Origin: Roseiarcus sp031367195
GTDB lineage: Bacteria; Pseudomonadota; Alphaproteobacteria; Rhizobiales; Beijerinckiaceae
DNA: 7,454 nucleotides
Assembly (NCBI GenBank): GCA_031367195.1
Contig: JANLPL010000218.1
Span: 1 to 7,454 of the forward strand
Reading direction: 5' to 3'
Numbering within the stretch: the stretch's first letter is position 1; each line of letters opens with the position of its first letter. Of this stretch, positions 1 through 7,159 are shown piece after piece. The notes below the pieces were generated by a model that saw only the letters and a list, made by a program, of their open reading frames with translations, had not been told where the DNA came from and did no database searches. Made by a program: the position numbers and the translations under genes.

Positions 1-306
1 AAGCGCGGATTCGACCACCACGCAATCGCCGAATGCGGCGATCCGGAACTCGCGGAAGAATTCCTGCCGATTATCCACTTGGTCTTCGCCAACCTGAAGA
101 CCTGGATCAACGGCATCCACCACGGGGTCAGCGCCAAGCATCTACAAGCCTACCTCAACGAATTCACGTTTCGATTCAATCGGCGCTTCTATCCCTTCAA
201 CGCGTTCCGTTCGCTGCTCGGAATCGCCAGCGGGGCAGCCGCGCCGACCTTTGATGGGCTGTATTCGGGGGAATGGCTGCACCCCACATTTAGTGGGTGT
301 GGGTGA
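1..306 (+). CDS. IS1595-family transposase, C-terminal part (5' end outside window)
   Basis: Frame 1 is open from the first base to TGA at 304-306, so the start lies left of the window. The visible ~101 residues match the C-terminal end of IS1595/ISXO2-type DDE transposases: the block FANLKTWINGIHHGVS (from about residue 28) followed by KHLQAYLNEFTFRFNRR and FYPFNAFRSLLG is characteristic of this family. The catalytic acidic residues would lie mostly upstream, so catalytic integrity cannot be judged. The family cuts and pastes its own DNA and usually makes 8-bp target duplications. The last codons (GEWLHPTFSGCG) probably run into the terminal inverted repeat, as is common in compact IS elements. 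The downstream neighbour is a gene remnant missing its N-terminus, which suggests that this element or its insertion caused the truncation. The family call is secure; whether the whole element is active is unknown. Confidence 0.88.
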   Translation, partial: KRGFDHHAIAECGDPELAEEFLPIIHLVFANLKTWINGIHHGVSAKHLQAYLNEFTFRFNRRFYPFNAFRSLLGIASGAAAPTFDGLYSGEWLHPTFSGCG

Positions 307-315
307 CAACCGGAT
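1..315 (+). mobile_element. IS1595-family insertion sequence, right end
   Basis: This is the 3' portion of the insertion sequence carrying the transposase described in the previous entry. The exact right boundary is uncertain. It must lie after the transposase stop at 306 or overlap it, and before about 325-335, where the reading frame of the interrupted heme-binding-family gene becomes recognisable (ITDITTDKHDGIHFEPG). The segment around 283-302 contains an imperfect inverted repeat (CACCCCAC, then ATTTA, then GTGGGTG) just before the likely end. The left end and the target duplication are outside the window, so the terminal repeat could not be matched. Confidence 0.6.
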
Positions 316-319
316 AGGC

Positions 320-1214
320 AAGGATCAATCCATCACGGACATCACGACCGACAAGCACGACGGCATCCATTTCGAGCCGGGCATGTGGTTGTTCGTGCCT
401 TCGACCACAAACCCGAACGAGCCCGTCACCGTCGCCCGCATGGCCTCGATCCCCCATGGCACGACCATCATCGCGCAAGGGGTCGCGACGCCCGCCGTCG
501 CCGGGCCGCCGAACATTGGCGCGGCCGGCATCACACCGCTGTTTGGCGGCGTCAATGGAAACCCGTTCCGGTTCGAGAATCAGACCGTGACGAACATGGC
601 GACGCGGCGCTTGCCGCAGGATCTGACAGCTCTGAGCGCGGCGGGGCTAATCACCCAGCAACTAATCGACAATCCCAACAAGATGCTCGCCGACCGCATT
701 ATTGGGCAAAACATCACCAAGACGATCGAGATTCGCATTTCGACCAACCCGGTTTTGCCGCTGCCCGATGGTCCCTTCCCCACGGGATTCGTGCTGGGCG
801 CGCCGGGTTTCGGCGGCGGGACCTCCAATATCGCCTTTCTGCTGGGGGGAAGCGGCGCCTACGCCCGGCGGGCCGAACTCCAACGCCAATGCGTTCCAGA
901 TGGATGCCATCTTCTGGATCGAGACCGTGGTCTATGACGTCGCCGTGCCGCCGATCCCGCCCGGCACGCCGGCCTTCACGCTCGATCCGGTGCAAACGGG
1001 CAAGGCGCCGTTCCCCACTTTCCTCGCCGAGATTCCGTTCGTCGAGGGCAAGGGATTTGCGGGCGGAACGGTGCAGGTGGAGACTTTACAGATCCAGTAT
1101 TCGCAGAAGGTGATGCTGGATTTCAACCGCCTCAGTTGGCCCCATGTCTCGGTCGCGACGCTCGTGCCGGCGGCGCCGATTCCAATTCCGGTCGCTCTGC
1201 TGCCGCTGACCTGA
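320..1214 (+). pseudogene. 'Heme-binding protein' family (FABP/nitrobindin-like) gene remnant: N-terminus missing, frameshifted
   Basis: Two overlapping frames together give one recognisable protein. The first, from about 320 to the G run at 844-849, reads HFEPGMWLFVPSTTNP, then ARMASIPHGTTIIAQG, then SNIAFLLG. The second continues to the stop at 1212-1214 with ANAFQMDAIFWIETV and ends near VSVATLVPAAPIPIPVALLP. These blocks (H-EPG-W--VP, ASIPHGT, NA-QMDA-FWIETV) are those I associate with proteins annotated 'heme-binding protein', a beta-barrel family related to nitrobindin/FABP folds. The normal N-terminal segment (roughly 60-100 residues, with a GTW-G-GF-type motif) is absent and is replaced by IS1595-family DNA. 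Removing one G from the six-G run restores a continuous frame (LLGEAAPTPGGPNSNAN). With neither start codon nor intact frame, the gene is almost certainly dead. No ribosome binding site or promoter is visible. The family name is from memory of the motifs, and the ligand is unverified. Confidence 0.72.
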
Positions 1215-1237
1215 TGCGCCGCCGTTGACGGGCGAAC

Positions 1238-1275
1238 CCGGCCGCCCTTACCGTCTCGTCCGACGGGAGGGCCGG
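1238..1275. terminator. Possible bidirectional hairpin between convergent units
   Basis: The arms 1238-1255 and 1262-1275 can pair around a 6-nt loop. CCGTC/GACGG closes the loop, then there is an internal bulge, then CCGGCC/GGCCGG at the base. It lies between the stop of the plus-strand pseudogene (1214) and the stop of the minus-strand MCE gene (1347), where a shared terminator would be expected. No T-tract follows on either strand and the pairing is imperfect, so this is only a candidate. The rest of 1215-1346 shows nothing else that I can support. Confidence 0.27.
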
Positions 1276-1346
1276 CTTGGCGACCACCGTCGGCGGGCAC
1301 ATCGGCGAACCGCCTCTGATAGCGGCGCGGGCGTGAGCTGCGGACC

Positions 1347-2450
1347 TCACCTCGCCGCCCCCGCCGTCCATTCCACGACCTGCCTGGCGACCTCTGCGAA
1401 GGCCCGGCTCAGCGCCAGCGCCGCCGCCTCTCCGTCACTTGCGGCGCAGTCCGACGATCCGCTGAAAATCCGCGCCGCCGCCACCCGCCCGTCCTTGCCC
1501 ACAAGCCGCGCCGACAACTCCACGACCGCCGCGCGCGCGGCTAGATCGATCTCGAACCGGCGCAGTTCGCCCAGCAGTTGAAAATCCGCCGCGCCGGAGT
1601 CCAGCGGCAGGCCGACCGATCCCCCGAGATGGGCGTTCTCGAACGCCTCGACGAGTTTCAGCTGGATCAGCTTCGGCGTCGCGTCGGTCCATTGCGCGTC
1701 GCCTAGCGTGAGCGGGCTGTCGGGGCCGGTCCGGCTCATGATTCTCTGGGTCTGGAACGCAACAGGCGCGATGACGTCGGCGACGGCGACCTGAGCGTTC
1801 ATCGGCGGAAAAGCGGGGAAATCGCCCGGCGCGCGCAGGGCCAGGAATTGCGGCGGCGGCGCCTTGGGCCCTTGGCCAAGGTACTTTTCGAGCCCGGCGA
1901 CGATGCCGTCGAGCTTACTGGAATTGCGGCCGAGCGCTTGCGAGAACGTATCGAAATTGTTCAAAATGTCCTTCAGCGGCGCCTTGTTGTCGGCGACCAC
2001 AGTTTGAATGTCGGCGAGCGCCGCGCGCGCCTGCTCCATCATCGGGGTCGACGCCGGGGCGTGCAGGACCGCCGACCCCGTCAGCAGCGGCGCCTCAGCG
2101 CTAACGCCGTAGATCGCGACCACCGTCGTGCCGAGCAGGCCCTGCGCCTCGACGCCGACGCGGGCGTCGGCGCGCAAGGGGGTCGCGGCATCGACCGCGA
2201 GATCGGCGTCGACCAGATCGGCGCGGGCGGGATCGAACGAGATGCGCGTCACCTCGCCGATTCGCACACCATTGAACAGAACGGCGGAGCCCGGCCGCAG
2301 ACCCGTGGCAGAGCCCTCGAACTCCACGCGCAGCGCCCGCATATTCGAGAGCCCGCCCGACCCGTGAATCCAGAACACGAACAGGAATACGCCGACGATC
2401 GCCGCCAGGGCGAAGGCGCCGACGATGATGAAACGGACCCGCGTCTCCAT
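1347..2450 (-). CDS. MlaD-type MCE protein fused to a PqiC-like ABC transport auxiliary domain
   Basis: 367 aa. One N-terminal membrane anchor (about residues 7-27) places the rest in the periplasm. An MCE/MlaD domain follows at about 38-118, with the usual FEGSATGLRPGSAVLFNGVR and GLLGTT features. A helical linker spans about 135-192 (MMEQARAALADIQ, ILNNFDTFSQALG), as in MCE proteins that build hydrophobic lipid tunnels. The C-terminal 165 residues (about 200-362, starting FLALRAPGDFP, with MSRTGP, LGDAQWTDATPKLIQLKLVEAFE, LLGELRRFEID and FAEVARQVVEW) look like the ABC_trans_aux/DUF330 domain normally found as a separate outer-membrane lipoprotein (PqiC/LetC type). No lipobox is present, so this domain would be tethered to the inner membrane through the MCE anchor. 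The ATG at 2450 is supported by GAGGGAG at 2454-2460. The gap from the ATPase stop is 11 nt, so this is the last gene of the operon. Expected role: the substrate-binding, lipid-conducting subunit of an Mla-type transporter. Confidence 0.87.
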   Translation of the reverse strand: METRVRFIIVGAFALAAIVGVFLFVFWIHGSGGLSNMRALRVEFEGSATGLRPGSAVLFNGVRIGEVTRISFDPARADLVDADLAVDAATPLRADARVGVEAQGLLGTTVVAIYGVSAEAPLLTGSAVLHAPASTPMMEQARAALADIQTVVADNKAPLKDILNNFDTFSQALGRNSSKLDGIVAGLEKYLGQGPKAPPPQFLALRAPGDFPAFPPMNAQVAVADVIAPVAFQTQRIMSRTGPDSPLTLGDAQWTDATPKLIQLKLVEAFENAHLGGSVGLPLDSGAADFQLLGELRRFEIDLAARAAVVELSARLVGKDGRVAAARIFSGSSDCAASDGEAAALALSRAFAEVARQVVEWTAGAAR

Positions 2451-2461
2451 GCGCTCCCTCG

Positions 2462-3220
<759 letters not shown>

Positions 3221-3226
3221 GCGGCC

Positions 3227-4333
3227 TCACATGCCAATGGCGGCGAAAAAGATCGCGAACAATCCGTCGAGTACGATGGCCAGGAAGATCGACTTGACGA
3301 CCGAACTGGTCGTGCGCGCCCCGAGCGAATCCGTGCTGCCCTCGACCCGCAGGCCCTCGCAGGCCGCGACAATTCCCACCACCAGCGCCATGAACGGCGC
3401 CTTGATCATTCCGATCTCGAAATGCGCCAGCGACACGGCCTCGGAGAGACGCGCGACATAGATCGCCGGGCTCATGCCGGCATAGACCCAGGCGACGACC
3501 CCGCCGCCCGCCAGCGCCGAGATCGAGCCGATGAAAGTCAGCGCCGGCAAGGCGATCACCAACGCCAGCACGCGCGGCAGGATCAGGAATTCGGCCGCGT
3601 CAAAACCCATTGTCGACAACGCGTCGATCTCCTCGCGCACCTTCATCGAGCCGAGTTCGGCTGTATAGGCGCTGCCCGAGCGGCCCGCCGCCATGATGGT
3701 GACGAGCAGCACGCCGATCTCGCGCAAAATAAGTACGGCGACGAGATCGACCACGTAATCCTGCGCCCCGAAGCGGCGGAAATGGAAAAATCCCTGCTGG
3801 GCGATGATGGCGCCGACGAGAAAAGTCATCATCGCCATGATCGGCACGGCCTGAACACCGACGCGGTCGAGATGATGCACGATCGAGCGCAGCCGGAACG
3901 CCTGGGGATGCCGAACCGCGCGCGCGAAGGTCAGCGTCAGCCGCCCCAGCATCGCGGCGAAGTCGATCCCGTCGGCGCCGGCCTCGACCAGGGCGCGGCC
4001 GAGCGCGGCCAATGCATCAGTGAAGCGGGCGCTGCGGGCGGGCGGGGGCGCGAGGACCACGGGAAGTCGCTCGATCGCCTCGAACAGGCCGGCTTGTGTC
4101 GCGCGCACGCCCGTCAGCGCCGCTCGAGGTCGTCCTTGCACGCGGGCGAGCGCCCAGGCGCCGAAAGTGTCGAGCCGCTCGACCCCGGCGACGTCGAGCG
4201 CGGCCGGCGGCGCGCCGCCGGCCGCGTCGAGCAGAACTTGCAGCGCATCGGCGTTATCGGCGATCCACGCGCCCGAGGCCTCGAGCCGCAGGCCGCCGTC
4301 GGCGGTGACGCTTGCGATTTTCGGGGCCGTCAT
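3227..4333 (-). CDS. MlaE-family permease with N-terminal STAS (MlaB-like) domain
   Basis: 368 aa. Residues 1 to about 95 form a STAS-like domain (SVTADGGLRLEASGAW, then VERLDTFGAWALARVQG; the D-T-x-G turn is the STAS hallmark). In E. coli this role is played by the separate protein MlaB. Residues about 120-368 are the MlaE permease: MTFLVGAIIAQQG (169-181), ILREIGVLLVTIMAAGRSGSAYTAELGSM (202-230), the coupling-helix segment KVREEIDALSTMGFD (231-245), and further membrane spans at about 251-283, 313-325 and 347-366. The inner-membrane dimer works with the ATPase and MCE protein encoded immediately downstream. The frame stays open to 4456, but the ATG at 4331-4333 is preferred because a strong GAGGAGG lies 6 nt upstream and the extra 41 residues are Arg-rich and unlike the family. 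Fused STAS-MlaE proteins are common outside Gammaproteobacteria. A perfect 28-bp palindrome lies in codons of the STAS part (4199-4226). Confidence 0.92.
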   Translation of the reverse strand: MTAPKIASVTADGGLRLEASGAWIADNADALQVLLDAAGGAPPAALDVAGVERLDTFGAWALARVQGRPRAALTGVRATQAGLFEAIERLPVVLAPPPARSARFTDALAALGRALVEAGADGIDFAAMLGRLTLTFARAVRHPQAFRLRSIVHHLDRVGVQAVPIMAMMTFLVGAIIAQQGFFHFRRFGAQDYVVDLVAVLILREIGVLLVTIMAAGRSGSAYTAELGSMKVREEIDALSTMGFDAAEFLILPRVLALVIALPALTFIGSISALAGGGVVAWVYAGMSPAIYVARLSEAVSLAHFEIGMIKAPFMALVVGIVAACEGLRVEGSTDSLGARTTSSVVKSIFLAIVLDGLFAIFFAAIGM

Positions 4334-4339
4334 TCCGCG

Positions 4340-4346
4340 CCTCCTC
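4340..4346 (-). promoter_or_regulatory. Strong Shine-Dalgarno site fixing the permease start
   Basis: Read on the minus strand this is GAGGAGG, followed by six bases and then the ATG at 4331-4333. It is the best ribosome binding site in the window. It decides the permease start against the longer open frame that reaches 4456. Confidence 0.75.
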
Positions 4347-4467
4347 GATTTCGGACGAACCCTTCGCCGTTCCGTCGGCCGCGCGCCGCGATCTGCATCA
4401 AGCGCGCGTTGCGCCGGCGGGCCTGCCGCATTAAGGAAGCCGCCACCATACGACACAGGACGCTCCG
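4347..4467. promoter_or_regulatory. Divergent control region between lipid-transport and sugar-phosphate operons
   Basis: Both operons are transcribed away from this ~120-nt gap, so promoters for each must lie here or slightly inside the flanking genes. On the plus strand, TTGCGC at 4409-4414 and TAAGGA at 4432-4437 have 17 bases between them and could be a weak sigma-70-like pair, but the -10 match is poor. I see no clear minus-strand promoter and no operator-like repeat. AGGA at 4457-4460 is a plausible ribosome binding site for the gene starting at 4468. The region's role follows from gene layout; the boxes themselves are weak. Confidence 0.35.
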
Positions 4468-5490
4468 ATGACGAGACTGGACGAAAAGCTGGCGCGCATC
4501 CGCGCGGGCCAATATCGTCGCCGCGACTTCATCATCGCCGACGCCAAGGACCCCGACATGGGCCCCGGCCTGCACGCGGTCGGCCCGATCCGCACCCCCG
4601 ACGGCGCCACCCCGCGGCTACGCACCCGCGCCGAATTCCTCACTGCCTGCGCCGACATCGTCAAACAGGACGTGGTCGATATCCTGCTCGCCTCGGCCTC
4701 CAACATCGAGGCGCTGGTGGACGAGGGCGTGTTCGCCGGCACAGGGGTCAAGCCCGCGATCCGCGCCAATGACGCCACCGACGTCTGGCGCCATCGCGCC
4801 GCCAAGCACCACGTGACGCCCTCGCGCGCGTTCCGCACCGCCTCGCTCTCGCGCGTGCGCCATGGCGCGCCGACGCCGCAGATGAGCGGCCGCGTCGCGC
4901 TGACCGATCTCGGTCTCTATTCCCTCACCTTCAACAACGTGACCGACGCCGACGTCGCCTCACTGGAAGCTTTCGCGGACTTTCGCACCGATGCCGCCGC
5001 CAACGATTTCAAATATTTCCTCGAAGTGTTCAACCCCAACGCGCCGCACGACCTTTCGGCCGAAGACATGCCGGCCTTCGTCAACGATTCCATCGTGCGC
5101 TGCCTGGCCGGTCTCACCAAGGCGGAGCGGCCGCAGTTCCTGAAAATCCCGTTCAACGGGCCGCGCGCGTTGGCCGAACTCGCCGAGTATGATCCGAGCC
5201 TCGTCGTCGGCGTGCTCGGCGGCGGCGCCGGCACAACGCGCGACTGTTTCGAGTTGATCCATCAGGCCGAGAAATATGGCGCGCGCGTCGCCCTGTTCGG
5301 CCGCAAGATCAACCTCGCGGAGAGCCCGCTCGACGCGGTGCGTTTTATGCGCGCGGTGGCGGATGGGGACATTTCGCCCAAGGAGGCGGTCGCGGCCTAT
5401 CACGACACGCTCGCCAAGGCCGGGATCAAGCCGGCCCGCGCTCTGGCGGCCGACGCGGAAATCACGGAAGCCGTGCTGAAAGCGGGCTGA
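4468..5490 (+). CDS. Class I aldolase-like TIM-barrel protein (DeoC/FbaB/LacD-like)
   Basis: 340 aa, cytoplasmic, no signal peptide or membrane span. The layout of short hydrophobic strands fits a beta/alpha barrel: FIIADAKD at 21-28, VVDILLASASNIEAL at 69-83, FLKIPFNGP at 224-232, SLVVGVLGGGAG at 244-255 and ARVALFGRKI at 272-281. Lys226, at the end of a strand, is in the right style for the Schiff-base lysine of class I aldolases (compare the V-L-K-V-E-F block of LacD). The late GGGAGTT (251-257) and FGRK (277-280) segments resemble the phosphate-binding loops of that superfamily. From this I infer a phosphosugar aldolase or a close relative; substrate and direction are unknown. The ATG at 4468 follows AGGA at 4457-4460. 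The kinase starts 3 nt after the stop, so the two are surely co-transcribed. A basic, His-rich stretch (about 105-135) has no obvious counterpart in LacD and may define the active-site entrance. A non-aldolase barrel enzyme is possible. Confidence 0.66.
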   Translation: MTRLDEKLARIRAGQYRRRDFIIADAKDPDMGPGLHAVGPIRTPDGATPRLRTRAEFLTACADIVKQDVVDILLASASNIEALVDEGVFAGTGVKPAIRANDATDVWRHRAAKHHVTPSRAFRTASLSRVRHGAPTPQMSGRVALTDLGLYSLTFNNVTDADVASLEAFADFRTDAAANDFKYFLEVFNPNAPHDLSAEDMPAFVNDSIVRCLAGLTKAERPQFLKIPFNGPRALAELAEYDPSLVVGVLGGGAGTTRDCFELIHQAEKYGARVALFGRKINLAESPLDAVRFMRAVADGDISPKEAVAAYHDTLAKAGIKPARALAADAEITEAVLKAG

Positions 5491-5493
5491 TCC

Positions 5494-6513
5494 ATGCGTC
5501 GCGGCGTTCTCACGGCCGGCACCTGGTGCGTCGATCTCAACAAATCGATCCCCGTCTGGCCGGACGAGGACACGATGACGACCATCGCCCATGTCGACCG
5601 CCAGGGCGGCGGCTCCGGCTGCAACATGGCGATCGACCTCAAGCGGCTCGATCCCGCTTTGCCGGTGGAGACGATGGGCCTGATCGGCGACGACGGCGAC
5701 GGGCGATTTCTGCTGGGCGAATGCGATCGCTATGGCGTCGACCGAACCGGGCTCGCGCTCTCGGCAGAGGGCATGACCGCCTCGACCGATTGCTTCAACT
5801 CCAAAGCGAGCGGCCGGCGCACGCATTTCTATGCCCCCGGCGTCGCGGCGCTGATGTCGCCGGACCATTTCGATTTTTCCGCCACGACCGCGCGGCTGCT
5901 GCATCTCGGCTTGCCGGGCGCCCACAAAGCGATGGATGCGCCGTGGGGGTCGGATTCGACGGGCTGGGCGAATGTGCTGCGCAAGGCGAAGGCGGCGGGG
6001 TTGCGGACCAATCTCGAACTGGTCTCGACCGTGCGCGAGGAAGTGGCGCGGTTCGGCCACTCCTGCCTGCCGTTTCTCGATTTGTTGATCGTCAACGATT
6101 ACGAGATCGGCTGCGTCGCGGGCGTCGAGACCCGCGAAGGCGGCAAGGCGGCGCCGGCGCGGATCGCCGAGGCGCTGCGTCGGGTGATGCAGATGGGACC
6201 GCTCGAACTGGCGGTGGTGCATTTTCCCGAAGGGGCGATCGCGGCCGTGCGGGGCGGCGATGTCAGCGCGCTGGGCTCGGTCGCCTTGCCGGGGCAAGCG
6301 GTCGCTGGGGTCAATGGCGCGGGCGACGCTTTCGCGGCCGGCGTGATCTACGGCTGGCATGAGGGCTTTGCGCTGGAGAGCAGCCTCGCTCTCGGCCATG
6401 CTTGCGCCGCCGCCTCGATGCGCGAGGTCTCGACCACGCAGGGCGTGGCGCCGCACGCGGACTGTCTTGCGCTGAGCGAGCGTTACGGTTTGCGCCCCCG
6501 TCCGCCGATATGA
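5494..6513 (+). CDS. PfkB/ribokinase-family carbohydrate kinase
   Basis: 339 aa. A cytoplasmic kinase that should transfer phosphate from ATP to a sugar, sugar phosphate or nucleoside hydroxyl. Visible family features are an N-terminal strand with Asp14 (TAGTWCVDLN), the substrate-binding glycine-rich GGGSGCNMAIDL (38-49), the IGDDGDGRFLL segment (64-74), the metal-linked N-x-x-E motif at Asn201-Glu204 (VNDYEIG), and the anion hole with catalytic base in VNGAGDAFAAG (273-283; Asp278). The position normally Asp, Asn, Ser or Lys at the head of the second PfkB signature is Gly272 here, a mild deviation. All catalytic positions are present and the length is normal, so it should be active. The ATG lies 3 nt after the aldolase stop (TGATCCATG) with only a weak upstream purine stretch, so translational coupling is likely. 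Its stop overlaps the start of the phosphatase. The substrate cannot be named; pairing with a LacD-like aldolase suggests that a sugar or sugar monophosphate is phosphorylated before cleavage. Confidence 0.88.
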   Translation: MRRGVLTAGTWCVDLNKSIPVWPDEDTMTTIAHVDRQGGGSGCNMAIDLKRLDPALPVETMGLIGDDGDGRFLLGECDRYGVDRTGLALSAEGMTASTDCFNSKASGRRTHFYAPGVAALMSPDHFDFSATTARLLHLGLPGAHKAMDAPWGSDSTGWANVLRKAKAAGLRTNLELVSTVREEVARFGHSCLPFLDLLIVNDYEIGCVAGVETREGGKAAPARIAEALRRVMQMGPLELAVVHFPEGAIAAVRGGDVSALGSVALPGQAVAGVNGAGDAFAAGVIYGWHEGFALESSLALGHACAAASMREVSTTQGVAPHADCLALSERYGLRPRPPI

Positions 6514-7118
6514 TCCGCATCTCCCATCGGCTGTTGTTCATCCGGCACGGCGAGACGGACTATAACCGCGAAGGGCGGTTGCAGGGTCAGCGCGACATTC
6601 CGCTCAACCCGAAGGGACGCGAGCAAGCGAGCGCGGTCGGGCGAAGCTTGCGGAAGCTCGCCGGCGCGGAGATCGATCGGCTGGAGGCGGCGCACGCCTT
6701 TGTCTCGTCGCCGCTGATCCGCACGCGCGAGACGATGGAGCGCGCCCGCGTCGCCATGGGCCTGCCGCAGCAGGACTACGGCCTCGACGACGCGCTGAAG
6801 GAACTCACCTTCGGCGATTGGGAGGGTCTCACCTGGCCCGAGGTGCAGGCGCGCGACCCCACCAGCGCCGCCGCGCGGGCGGCGGCCAAGTGGGATTTCA
6901 CGCCGCCCAACGGCGAGAGCTACGCCACGCTGGCGCTGCGCCTGACGCCGTGGCTCGCCTCTGTCGAACACGATCTGTTCGTCGCTTCGCATGGCGGGGT
7001 GGCGCGAGCGCTGTTGTATCTTTTGGCGGACGTTCCCCCGGCGGTCGCAGCGGAGGCGAGCATCCATCAGGGCCGGGCGATCCTGTTCGCGCAAGGCGGG
7101 TTTCGCTGGCTGGGCTGA
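6510..7118 (+). CDS. Histidine phosphatase superfamily protein (phosphoglycerate mutase-like)
   Basis: 202 aa. Member of the branch-1 histidine phosphatases, which form a phosphohistidine intermediate and remove phosphate from small molecules, or less often proteins. The nucleophile motif FIRHGET at 10-16 gives His13 with Arg12. Arg71 in SSPLIRTRET (66-75) is the phosphate-binding arginine, Glu98 in KELTFGDWEG (97-106) fits the catalytic acid, and ASHGGVARAL (159-168) carries the second histidine, His161. NGES (134-137) matches the usual pre-helix segment of CobC/GpmB-like phosphatases. Length is typical. The start ATG at 6510-6512 overlaps the kinase stop in an ATGA, a 4-nt overlap that implies coupled translation. 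The same frame is open further upstream (from 6402), but that is antisense-free coding sequence of the kinase in another frame and is not used. Context suggests it acts on a product of the kinase/aldolase pair, or clears a phosphorylated by-product. Substrate specificity is not visible. Confidence 0.91.
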   Translation: MIRISHRLLFIRHGETDYNREGRLQGQRDIPLNPKGREQASAVGRSLRKLAGAEIDRLEAAHAFVSSPLIRTRETMERARVAMGLPQQDYGLDDALKELTFGDWEGLTWPEVQARDPTSAAARAAAKWDFTPPNGESYATLALRLTPWLASVEHDLFVASHGGVARALLYLLADVPPAVAAEASIHQGRAILFAQGGFRWLG

Positions 7119-7159
7119 TACGGTTTTCGGTTGATTGGTTCGCATCCCTCGGCCCGTCA

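Noticed and set aside
385..1113. Plus-strand frame (242 codons) across the heme-binding remnant
   Set aside because: Arg-rich and motif-free. The family motifs are in the two other plus frames, joined at the G run.
1305..1330. Short hairpin CCGC/GCGG just past the MCE gene stop
   Set aside because: Only a 4-bp stem with a long loop and no T-tract; expected by chance at this GC content.
4334..4456. N-terminal extension of the permease by 41 residues
   Set aside because: The extension is Arg/Pro-rich, unlike the family, whereas the internal ATG at 4333 has a strong GAGGAGG site six bases upstream.
4960..6456. Long minus-strand open frame (498 codons) across the aldolase and kinase genes
   Set aside because: Antisense to two well-motifed genes, Arg/His-rich composition and no recognisable domain; a codon-bias shadow.
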